The position numbers and the translations under genes are program-made. The notes beneath the pieces were generated by a model that worked only from the letters and a program-made list of their open reading frames with translations, had not been told where the DNA came from and made no database searches. Shown in pieces: positions 7,323 to 14,396 of a DNA stretch of 27,064 bases; position 1 is the stretch's first letter, and the number at the start of each line of letters is the position of its first letter. The stretch lies in IMG/VR virus record IMGVR_UViG_3300031251_000380, positions 1 through 27,064 of that record; one strand, given 5' to 3'. The stretch comes from a virus.

Positions 7323-7711
7323 TTATACCTATTGAAAGTCATGTTGGTCCTCAAGTTCGTGGAATGATTCAACTTTTAGAATCAAGAAATATGTCACCTG
7401 GTTTGATTAATGACCTACCTGTATTCGGTCTAATTGCATACGACAATGGCGAACCTGTAGCTGCTGGTTTTCTTCGTGATATTGAAGGACCGTATGCAAT
7501 GCTTGATAGTTACATAACTAATCCTAATGCTCCTGCTAAAGTAAGAAATAGAGCATTAAACTTGATTACAGATAAGTTAATCAAGGTTGCAAGATTAAAC
7601 GATAAAGTTAAACTACTTGCATTTACTGCAGATCTTCATACTCATTGGAGATCTTTAGAACATGGATTTACGTACTTACCCCATACTTTCTCAGCAATAA
7701 CACTTAAATAG
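7316..7711 (+). CDS. GNAT-like acetyltransferase-fold protein, 131 aa
   Basis: AAGGAG precedes the ATG. The order of segments fits a small GNAT fold: an N-terminal beta-alpha unit, a Phe-Gly-Leu-Ile-Ala-Tyr-Asp-Asn-Gly-Glu-Pro-Val-Ala-Ala-Gly-Phe hairpin (about 37-52), a strand ending Leu-Asp-Ser-Tyr-Ile-Thr (about 62-67), a long helix beginning at Pro-Ala-Lys-Val-Arg-Asn-Arg-Ala, a central strand and a Gly-Phe-Thr-Tyr-Leu-Pro-His C-terminus. The acetyl-CoA pyrophosphate loop (Arg/Gln-x-x-Gly-x-Gly/Ala) is not canonical here (Lys-Val-Arg-Asn-Arg-Ala), so catalysis is uncertain. Related proteins occur among virion genes of other phages, where the role is unclear. It lies directly before the ejection-protein block. 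Confidence 0.6.
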   Translation: MLVIPIESHVGPQVRGMIQLLESRNMSPGLINDLPVFGLIAYDNGEPVAAGFLRDIEGPYAMLDSYITNPNAPAKVRNRALNLITDKLIKVARLNDKVKLLAFTADLHTHWRSLEHGFTYLPHTFSAITLK

Positions 7712-7725
7712 GACATATAGACAAG
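7711..7725 (+). promoter_or_regulatory. Repeated late-promoter candidate, copy 2
   Basis: GGACATATAGACAAG begins exactly where the GNAT-like gene ends (its TAG is 7709-7711) and lies 45 nt before the ATG of the first ejection-protein gene. A 5-bp hairpin, AGACG-ATTATA-CGTCT (7731-7746), follows. Both match the arrangement at 317 and 13279. This is one of the few intergenic gaps on the plus strand, which supports a regulatory role. Confidence 0.6.
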
Positions 7726-7730
7726 ATTAG

Positions 7731-7746
7731 AGACGATTATACGTCT
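7731..7746 (+). promoter_or_regulatory. 5' hairpin downstream of promoter candidate copy 2
   Basis: AGACG and CGTCT enclose a 6-nt loop; flanking AT bases may lengthen the stem. It would lie at about +12 to +27 of the proposed transcript, before the AGGAG of the 7771 gene. There is no T-run, so it is not a terminator. Confidence 0.45.
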
Positions 7747-7770
7747 TAAACCTTATCTATAGGAGCGTCC

Positions 7771-8868
7771 ATGCCATTCCTAGCCCCCCTAATACCTGCT
7801 ATTGCAGGCGGAATAGCTTCTGCTGCTGCAGGTGCTGGAGTAAATGCATTAACTAAAGGTGCTCAATCTACTCCAGGCCAAGTTAATCTTAACGATGATG
7901 CAACTCAAGCTGGGATGGGAAATCAAGCTCAGCTTGCTAATGCACTACAAAGTGCAGGCGGCGTATCTAACGAGCAATCAGTTTACAATCAACAACAACA
8001 ATTAGCTAACCAACTTGGTCAAATGTCTCAAGGCGCCGGTCCTAATCCTGCTTTAGCTCAATTGGCTCAAACCACAGGGCAAAATGTTTCTAACCAAGCA
8101 GCATTAATGGCTGGACAACGTGGAGCAGGCTCGAATGCAGGTCTTATAGCAAGACAGGCGGGACAACAAGGCGCTGCAACTGAGCAACAAGCAGTAGGAC
8201 AAGCTGCAACTCTTAGAGCTCAACAGCAATTAAATGCAATCGGTGCGTTACAAGCTCAACAAGGTCAATTAGCCGGATTATCAACTACTCAAGTTAATCA
8301 ACAACAAGCAGCCGCAAATGCTCAGACTCAATCTGCCTTAGCTCAGCAACAACAGCAATTACAACAAGCTCAAGGTGTTAATGATATAGCCCAGAAGCAA
8401 GGTCAACAACAAGCAGGTATTATTGGTCAAATCGGCGGTGGTATTGCATCAGGTCTAGGAACGGCAGTTACTAGCGCTCTTAATTCTCCTTCTACACCAG
8501 CTCCAGCACCGTCAGCCGGCGCTAACTACGCTAATCAATTAGGTCTATCTGCACCTCAGACACTTGCTGAAGGCGGACAAGTACAAACAGGCTTTGATTC
8601 TATTAAAAAAGAAAACTACAAAGGCAAATCTAAAATGGGACGTATGATGTATGCCGGTGGTGGTCAAATCGACATGAAGGTCGGTGGACATGTCCCTGGT
8701 AAAGCTAAGGTCGGGGGGGCTAAAGATAGTTACTCTAACGATACAGTTCCTGCAATCCTCAGTCCAGGGGAGATAGTATTACCAAGATCAGTAACTCAAT
8801 CCGCTAATCCTACAGAAGCTGCAGCTAAATTTGTCGCCTCTATCAAATCAAAGAAAAAGGGGAAATAG
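7771..8868 (+). CDS. Internal/ejection-type virion protein, Gln/Ala/Gly-rich, 365 aa
   Basis: AGGAG precedes the ATG. Residues 1-30 are hydrophobic and small-residue rich (Pro-Phe-Leu-Ala-Pro, Gly-Gly-Ile-Ala-Ser-Ala-Ala-Ala-Gly-Ala), suited to membrane insertion. Residues 50-215 are a Gln/Ala-rich, probably helical region including a Gly-Leu-Ile-Ala-Arg-Gln-Ala segment near 124-130. A Gly-rich hydrophobic stretch follows (216-236), then Ala/Pro linkers and Gly-Gly motifs (AEGGQ 266-270; AGGGQ 295-299). The C-terminus carries the widespread phage motif NDTVPAILSPGEIVLPRS (323-340). Large Gln/Ala-rich proteins placed here are typically injected with the genome, as in P22 (gp7, gp16, gp20) and T7 (gp14-16). 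Role inferred from composition and position. G7 tract at 8713-8719. Confidence 0.65.
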   Translation: MPFLAPLIPAIAGGIASAAAGAGVNALTKGAQSTPGQVNLNDDATQAGMGNQAQLANALQSAGGVSNEQSVYNQQQQLANQLGQMSQGAGPNPALAQLAQTTGQNVSNQAALMAGQRGAGSNAGLIARQAGQQGAATEQQAVGQAATLRAQQQLNAIGALQAQQGQLAGLSTTQVNQQQAAANAQTQSALAQQQQQLQQAQGVNDIAQKQGQQQAGIIGQIGGGIASGLGTAVTSALNSPSTPAPAPSAGANYANQLGLSAPQTLAEGGQVQTGFDSIKKENYKGKSKMGRMMYAGGGQIDMKVGGHVPGKAKVGGAKDSYSNDTVPAILSPGEIVLPRSVTQSANPTEAAAKFVASIKSKKKGK

Positions 8869-8870
8869 CC

Positions 8871-10826
8871 GTGAAGGTTAAAGTAGATCTTTCAAAGTTT
8901 AAACTTAAACATAAAAATGAAACTCATGCTACGTTAGTGCACCCAGACGGCCATGAGGTTAAATTATCAGTTAAAGCTCTTCATCCTATGAACCGAAAGA
9001 ATTTAGATGGTTTAAAGATGGCGGATGGTGGAACAGCTTACGATCCTTTTAAACATCCAGAAGGTCAGGCTCCAAAAGAACCAAGTCATTATTCTAAAGC
9101 AGATGAGAGTGTTGCAGCCGAAGATGATAAGCCTAAAGCTCATAAAGCTCCAGCAGACTCTACAGGATTTACTAGTTCAGCTGAGAAACATCTCGACACA
9201 GATAAAACTAGTAAGCTCAAAGCGTTTGCAAGCGGTGGTGAAATTAACCCTAAACTAGAGCAATCAAGAGTAGATCTATCTAGACTTCAACCTCAAATGA
9301 AACCTGTAGGTGGTGTAAGAGCTGCTGAAGGCGGAGAACTAGAAGTAGAAGAACTTGAACATCCAGTAGCTAAAAATCCTGTAGATTACGAACCAGTTCA
9401 TCAACCAAAAGTAGAGAAATTAGAACATCCCGAACCTAAACATCCTATAAAGTATGAGAAGATGGCTGAAGGTGGAGAAGCAGAACAGTCTTCAGATCAA
9501 CAACCTATTGTTATTAACAATATGCCCCCAGCACCTCAATTAAGTCCAGCTGAAATGGATCAAATGGGGATGCAAGGAATGCCATCTCAACAACCTGCCC
9601 AGCCTAAAGATCAGGGTATGGCAGCTCAACCACAACAACCTCAACAGCCTCAACAGCCTAAAGCTGATAATATGCCTACAACTATGGGTGGTTATCAACA
9701 ACAAGCTGCAGGTATTCAGGGACAAGCTAAGGCCGAATCTAAAGGTCAAGCTGAACAAGCTAAAGTAATGGCTGAACAAGCTGGTGCAGTTAATCAACTA
9801 ATGACTGATCACCAAGCTAAAGTTCAAGAGATTGAAACTGAACGAAAAGCATTGATGCAAGATTATCTAGATGGACATATTGATCCAAATAGATTTATGG
9901 GATCAAAAGATACTACAGGCCGTATCCTTACAGGCATTGGACTTGCATTGGGTGGTCTTGGAGCAGGACTTAACGGTGGATCCAATCAAGCATTAGACTT
10001 CTTAAACAAGCAAATCGATAGAGATATTGATGCTCAAAAAGCTGATTTAGGTAAGAAACATACATTATTAAGTATGAATATGGATCGTCTGAAGGATGAG
10101 AACGCCGCTGTTCAAGTCACCAGAATGCAGATGCAAGATCTAATGTCAGCTAAGATTGGTCAATCAGCAGCTAAAGCGCAAAGTGCTATAGCTAAGTCTC
10201 GAGGTCAACAATTATTAGGTCAATTACAACAACAAACAGCTCCTGTAGTTCAACAAATGGCTGTTCGTGATATGCTGAGTAGTGCTAAACCAGAACAGTT
10301 GCAAAAGATGGATCCTTCACAACTTGTAACCTCAATAGTTCCTCCAGATAAACAAAAAGAAGTTACACACGAAATAGCATTAGCTCAAAATGCTAAAATC
10401 AATAGTGATAATATCTTAAAGCATTTTGATGAAGCTTCTAAAGAGAACACAGTTGCAGGTCGTGTAAGTCGATTAGGCTTCACCCCCCCATCTATTCTCT
10501 CTATGAGATCTATGATGTTACCTCTAATTCATGACTTAGAAGGTCGAGTTAACGAATTCGAACAAAAAACTACTTCAGATTTAGAACCTAAACCAGGTGA
10601 TAAAGCATCCACCATTTCGGCAAAGAAAAAAGCCTTAGTTGAATTTTTAGCTCAAAAGTCTTCCGCTCCAATGGCTAAAAGCTTTGGATTAGACTTAGAA
10701 AAATTTGGCTCTACAGCTAAACCTGGAACATTGACACCTGAGCAAAATCAATACGTTCAATGGGCAAAAGCCAATCCCAACGACCCGCGGTCTAAATTAG
10801 TACTTAAAAAACTTAACGTAGAATAG
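8871..10826 (+). CDS. Internal/ejection-type virion protein, 651 aa
   Basis: The start is GTG at 8871, with AAGGGG (8858-8863) upstream and only two bases after the previous stop. Segments in order: a basic N-terminal beta region (1-45); a disordered region with four Gly-Gly motifs (KMADGG 49-54, FASGGE 119-124, AAEGGE 151-156, KMAEGGEA 197-204) and a tandem LEHP repeat (159-165 and 181-187); a Gln/Pro-rich stretch (about 208-265); helices (280-340); a Gly-rich hydrophobic segment (351-370) able to enter a membrane; and a long alpha region starting Phe-Leu-Asn-Lys-Gln-Ile-Asp-Arg-Asp-Ile-Asp-Ala-Gln-Lys. The last block is recurrent in phage proteins beside tail genes. Likely ejected with DNA; could also be a scaffold-like core protein. 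Contains a C7 tract (10483-10489). Confidence 0.65.
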   Translation: MKVKVDLSKFKLKHKNETHATLVHPDGHEVKLSVKALHPMNRKNLDGLKMADGGTAYDPFKHPEGQAPKEPSHYSKADESVAAEDDKPKAHKAPADSTGFTSSAEKHLDTDKTSKLKAFASGGEINPKLEQSRVDLSRLQPQMKPVGGVRAAEGGELEVEELEHPVAKNPVDYEPVHQPKVEKLEHPEPKHPIKYEKMAEGGEAEQSSDQQPIVINNMPPAPQLSPAEMDQMGMQGMPSQQPAQPKDQGMAAQPQQPQQPQQPKADNMPTTMGGYQQQAAGIQGQAKAESKGQAEQAKVMAEQAGAVNQLMTDHQAKVQEIETERKALMQDYLDGHIDPNRFMGSKDTTGRILTGIGLALGGLGAGLNGGSNQALDFLNKQIDRDIDAQKADLGKKHTLLSMNMDRLKDENAAVQVTRMQMQDLMSAKIGQSAAKAQSAIAKSRGQQLLGQLQQQTAPVVQQMAVRDMLSSAKPEQLQKMDPSQLVTSIVPPDKQKEVTHEIALAQNAKINSDNILKHFDEASKENTVAGRVSRLGFTPPSILSMRSMMLPLIHDLEGRVNEFEQKTTSDLEPKPGDKASTISAKKKALVEFLAQKSSAPMAKSFGLDLEKFGSTAKPGTLTPEQNQYVQWAKANPNDPRSKLVLKKLNVE

Positions 10827-10834
10827 GAATCGGT

Positions 10835-13288
10835 ATGTCCGAGAATACACCTCCTGGACTTGATGAATTCTTAGCTAGTCCAGCCTCTCAAACTGAAGCA
10901 TCGCCTATGGCACCTAAATCAGGTGAACCCGCAGGTTTAGACGCATTCATAGCTCCTGAGGTTCAAGAGGAAAAGTACGGTTCTTTAGGGCAACAAGCTA
11001 TAACAGCTGCAGAAAGCGCTGGAAAGGGCCTTGCTGGCCCGGTAGCACCTCTATTAGAAGAAGCTGCAGGCGTTAATCCAGAAGATATTAGAGCTAGAGC
11101 AGAAGAGAACCCAGCGACAGCATTTGCAGGAGAGGCTGCAGGGTTTGTAGCTCCTGCTTTGGCATCATTTGGTTCAAGTGCTGCAGCTAAAGTAGGATTA
11201 ACAGGTCTTGCAAAAGCTATTCCTACTATATCAAAGTTTACGCAATTAGGCGCTTTAGAAAAGATTAGTGCTAAATTAGCTCCCATAGCCGGTGAAACCT
11301 TAGCCTCTAAAATTGGTTCAGCCGCCGCTAAAGGTGCTATTGAGAACATGTTATTAACTGGTAGTGATGAAGTGTCCAGAATGATACTTCACGATCCAGA
11401 ACAATCTGTACAAAGTGCAGTTGCTGATTTAGGACTCTCCGCTGTATTAGGGGGGGCCTTAGGCGGTGGATTAAAAGGTGCTGGTCATCTTTGGGATGCA
11501 ACTGTAGGTAGCAAAGCTGCTCAATTAGCTGCTGACTTTAAAGGTCGTATTAATGAACATATCCACAATCCTGATCCTGTAGCTGCTATGGGAGAGGAAC
11601 TCGCAACATTGCATAAGAATGTTACTGGGTTAGCGGATGAAGTATATGGTGCATCAGGCCTTAAAGCTAAAGATATTGAAGCTTCAGTACCTCACATGCA
11701 TGAAGGTATTGTAGGACAAATTAATGAAGTTTCCGATAAAGTACAGAAAACATTAGATAAATTAAGTAAAGATGATCATGCTGGGTTGTTAGAAGATGTA
11801 TTCACCAAGTACAAAGAAGCAGTAACAACTGATGAACCTGCTAAGATATTCAATGCTACGCAAGAGTTAAAACAACAACTGCAAGAGTGGGGTCGATTTA
11901 ATAAGGATATAGTTCCACTTAAAGAACGACCTTTTAGAAATGCAGCTAAAGATTTAGCTGCTAATCTGAAAACAAGTTTAGAAGATACTAAGATATGGGG
12001 AAAAGCTGCAGAACGACAATCTTCAATTAATAAAGCTTTTACAGAATACTTACCTGCGCTTAGAGATTTTGAATCTACATTCATGAATAAAGTTGGTGAA
12101 GAAAAGGTTATTAATCCTGGTAAAATCAATACTTATCTGAATCAGTTAGGTAAAGCTAACGCTGAGATTAAACAGGCTAAACTACAAAACTTTATTGATG
12201 CATCAAAGAAGTATCAAAAGGTCATTTCTGACACACATATGAACTTGGGTATGGACGCTCCTGAAATTCATAGTCCTTTAAATGTGACGATGTCCTCTTT
12301 AGAAGAAAAGACTCTCGGCTCTAAACTTGCTGACATGTTCATCCAAAAAGGTTTAACTGATGTCGGTAGTGAAGCTTTAGGAGCTACTATTGGTGGAAGT
12401 ATCGGTCACGCCGCAGGCATTCATAGCGGAGTAGGCGCCTTATTAGGAGCTAAAGCTTTAGGACCTTTCTTTAAATCTATATTACCCGCACTAGCTAAGG
12501 GGTTTATGGATAAACCGGCTGCCTCGATGGGCGTTAAAGCAGCCATTGATCATACAGCTGCAGTAGCTAAAGGTAATGAATTAATTAACAAAGCTACTAA
12601 GAATATCTTTAAACTCGGCGTTGCTGTATTACCAGAGCATGCTAAACCTACAGATAAAGATAGAGAAAAACTTAATAAAAATCTTAGATCTATTCAAGGC
12701 AATCCGGAGCCTATGTTTACAAAGGATGATAAATTGGCACATTATATGCCTCAACAATCATCTGCTCAAGATCAAATGTTCGGTAGTGTTATAAACTATT
12801 TAAATGGAATTAGAACAGATTTAGACCGAAAATCTCCTTTAGATAGTAAACCTGTACCATCCTCTACTCAAAAAGCTGCTTTTAATAACGCTTTAGATAT
12901 AGCTCAACAACCCTTGATTGTACTCGATAAGATCAAGAATGGTACTTTAACGGCTAAAGACATCGAACATATCGGTAGTATGTATCCACAACTTTATAAT
13001 GGTTTAAAAACAAAGTTAATGGAACAGATAACAGAAACCGTTAAAAAACAAGAAGTTATCCCTTATAGAACTAGAATTGGCTTATCCATGTTCTTAGCTG
13101 AACCATTAGATAGTACAATGAATCCTATGTCTATAATGGCAGCACAGACAATTCCTAAGCAAAATCAACCACAACAAGCTCAACAGCCCAAAAAAGGTAC
13201 TAAATCGTCTCCAGCTCTCCAAAAGATGCCAAAATCATACCAAACGTCTAATCAAAGTGTTGAAACGAGACAACAAAGGGACAAATAG
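10835..13288 (+). CDS. Large internal/ejection-type virion protein, 817 aa
   Basis: AGGAA lies before the ATG, 8 nt after the previous stop. The N-terminus has a short repeat, GLDEFLA (8-14) and GLDAFIA (34-40). Residues 50-230 are Ala/Gly-rich amphipathic to hydrophobic helices (for example AVLGGALGGGLKGAG near 203-217). A long charged alpha-helical region of coiled-coil type follows (about 230-500), then another Gly/Ala hydrophobic region (about 510-560) and a Lys/Gln-rich C-terminus. No lytic transglycosylase or peptidase motif is apparent. It is the third and largest member of the ejection-type block, comparable in position to T7 gp16 or P22 gp16/gp20. Its last codons overlap the promoter candidate at 13279. 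G7 tract at 11450-11456. Confidence 0.65.
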   Translation: MSENTPPGLDEFLASPASQTEASPMAPKSGEPAGLDAFIAPEVQEEKYGSLGQQAITAAESAGKGLAGPVAPLLEEAAGVNPEDIRARAEENPATAFAGEAAGFVAPALASFGSSAAAKVGLTGLAKAIPTISKFTQLGALEKISAKLAPIAGETLASKIGSAAAKGAIENMLLTGSDEVSRMILHDPEQSVQSAVADLGLSAVLGGALGGGLKGAGHLWDATVGSKAAQLAADFKGRINEHIHNPDPVAAMGEELATLHKNVTGLADEVYGASGLKAKDIEASVPHMHEGIVGQINEVSDKVQKTLDKLSKDDHAGLLEDVFTKYKEAVTTDEPAKIFNATQELKQQLQEWGRFNKDIVPLKERPFRNAAKDLAANLKTSLEDTKIWGKAAERQSSINKAFTEYLPALRDFESTFMNKVGEEKVINPGKINTYLNQLGKANAEIKQAKLQNFIDASKKYQKVISDTHMNLGMDAPEIHSPLNVTMSSLEEKTLGSKLADMFIQKGLTDVGSEALGATIGGSIGHAAGIHSGVGALLGAKALGPFFKSILPALAKGFMDKPAASMGVKAAIDHTAAVAKGNELINKATKNIFKLGVAVLPEHAKPTDKDREKLNKNLRSIQGNPEPMFTKDDKLAHYMPQQSSAQDQMFGSVINYLNGIRTDLDRKSPLDSKPVPSSTQKAAFNNALDIAQQPLIVLDKIKNGTLTAKDIEHIGSMYPQLYNGLKTKLMEQITETVKKQEVIPYRTRIGLSMFLAEPLDSTMNPMSIMAAQTIPKQNQPQQAQQPKKGTKSSPALQKMPKSYQTSNQSVETRQQRDK

Positions 13289-13293
13289 ACAAG
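13279..13293 (+). promoter_or_regulatory. Repeated late-promoter candidate, copy 3
   Basis: GGACAAATAGACAAG overlaps the end of the 817-aa gene (its TAG is within ATAG) and lies 44 nt before the ATG of the first appendage gene. A 5-bp GACGG/CCGTC hairpin follows at 13305-13319. Same arrangement as copies 1 and 2. It would drive the whole appendage array. Confidence 0.6.
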
Positions 13294-13304
13294 TATGAAG
13301 CCTA

Positions 13305-13319
13305 GACGGAGACCCCGTC
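13305..13319 (+). promoter_or_regulatory. 5' hairpin downstream of promoter candidate copy 3
   Basis: GACGG-AGACC-CCGTC, possibly enclosed by an outer CCTA/TAGG pairing (13301-13304 with 13325-13328) that would partly cover the ribosome site. It lies at about +17 to +31 of the proposed transcript and has no T-run. Confidence 0.45.
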
Positions 13320-13337
13320 GTCCTGTAGGAGGTTAAT

Positions 13338-13727
13338 ATGGCCAGAAAGAATACTTTAGTAACTCAGATAGCCGCTAATCAAAGTCTATCTAGTTCCTTT
13401 ATAAGCGCACCCACTGTAGTGCGTTACCTCGATAACTGTAGTTATCAAATCAACATTAACACCACTAATTCAACTGGAACCTTTGCAGTTCAAGTCAGCA
13501 ATGATTATTACGTTAATGAAGGAAATGATAGTGTTGTAGTTAATCCTGGAAACTGGACATCTTTAACCTTAGCTGGTGGCACTCCTTTTGCAAATGCAGC
13601 AAATGATACAATCGTCATCAACCTTAATCAATTACCTTTTTACGCTGTTCGTATAGCTTATACATCTACAATCGCTGGAACGGGAACTTGCTCTATCTAT
13701 ATTACAGATAAGCAAATCGGAGGATAA
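13338..13727 (+). CDS. Small beta-sandwich appendage protein, 129 aa
   Basis: GGAGG precedes the ATG. Predicted all-beta: Ser-Asn-Asp-Tyr-Tyr strand (about 54-58), Asn-Trp-Thr (about 72-74), a hydrophobic Ile-Val-Ile-Asn-Leu strand and an Arg-Ile-Ala-Tyr-Thr-Ser ... Ala-Gly-Thr-Gly-Thr end. The gene at 17260 has the same order of landmarks (Ser-Asn-Asp, Asn-Trp-Thr, Arg-Val-Val-Phe-Thr-Ser, Val-Ala-Gly-Ser), so the two are paralogues. It is first in the appendage array, directly behind promoter candidate copy 3. It probably forms part of a tail or head fibre; receptor contact is inferred only from context. No exact family assigned. Confidence 0.6.
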   Translation: MARKNTLVTQIAANQSLSSSFISAPTVVRYLDNCSYQININTTNSTGTFAVQVSNDYYVNEGNDSVVVNPGNWTSLTLAGGTPFANAANDTIVINLNQLPFYAVRIAYTSTIAGTGTCSIYITDKQIGG

Positions 13728-13728
13728 T

Positions 13729-14394
13729 ATGCAAAACTACGTTTACCCAAGTTCTAGTAATGTTACAATCACCGGTTCTACAAATGGAACTCCCATCCCA
13801 ACAACAAGCATTGTAGTTGGTGGTGAAAACGCTGGTGGAAATACTGAACCTTTACAACTTGATTCAAGTGGTAACCTATTAGTAGCTGTATCTGGATCTG
13901 CATTACCTGCAGGTGCTGCAACTTCTGCTAATCAAGTTATCGAAAATGGTTATTTACTAAATATTCAAACTTATACAGGAAATACATCAACTTCTTTAGC
14001 TGAAACTGTTGTAGCTAATGGCTCCTCAGCCCCTGGTTATACCCTACAAGTCGGTATAATGAAAGGTGGAGTTACAGAACCAATTACTTCAGGTTCTGCA
14101 ACCTCAGCCAATTCTATACCAGTTGTGATTGCTTCTGATCAAGCAGCTTTACCTCTTCCTACTGGAGCTGCAACTTCTGCTAATCAAACAACTGAAATTA
14201 ATCTTATAACTACAAGGCTTACAGGTTCTTTAGTTCCTACAGCATTCGATGAAATTGATTTAACTTATATTGTTTCTGGAAACGGAACTGGACAAATTGG
14301 AACAGCAGTTTATAAACTAGCTTCAGTAACTGTTAAGACATTAACTTTAACTTATGATAGCTCTAATAGGTTATCTACAGTTGTAGCGAGTTAA
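13729..14394 (+). CDS. Modular appendage protein with ASDQ-type cassette, 221 aa
   Basis: GGAGGA before the ATG; one base separates it from the previous gene. The N-terminal part contains Pro-Ile-Pro-Thr-Thr-Ser-Ile-Val-Val-Gly-Gly (about 22-32), similar to the start of the 20567 gene. Gly-Ala-Ala-Thr-Ser-Ala-Asn-Gln occurs twice (about 63-70 and 145-152), and SIPVVIASDQ lies in between (near 128-137), the same cassette found in the 17978 and 19180 genes. The C-terminal 50 residues form a separate beta domain (Ile-Val-Ser-Gly-Asn-Gly-Thr-Gly-Gln). No enzyme motif. Likely a structural fibre or adhesin component. Confidence 0.6.
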   Translation: MQNYVYPSSSNVTITGSTNGTPIPTTSIVVGGENAGGNTEPLQLDSSGNLLVAVSGSALPAGAATSANQVIENGYLLNIQTYTGNTSTSLAETVVANGSSAPGYTLQVGIMKGGVTEPITSGSATSANSIPVVIASDQAALPLPTGAATSANQTTEINLITTRLTGSLVPTAFDEIDLTYIVSGNGTGQIGTAVYKLASVTVKTLTLTYDSSNRLSTVVAS

Positions 14395-14396
14395 TT

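Noticed and set aside
8713-8719. Programmed -1 frameshift at the G7 tract of the 365-aa gene.
   Set aside because: The -1 frame meets TAA immediately after the tract, so no extended product would result.
10963-12129. Minus-strand frames of 117-128 residues inside the 817-aa gene.
   Set aside because: No ribosome site and low-information Ala/Ser composition; mirror of Ala-rich sense codons.
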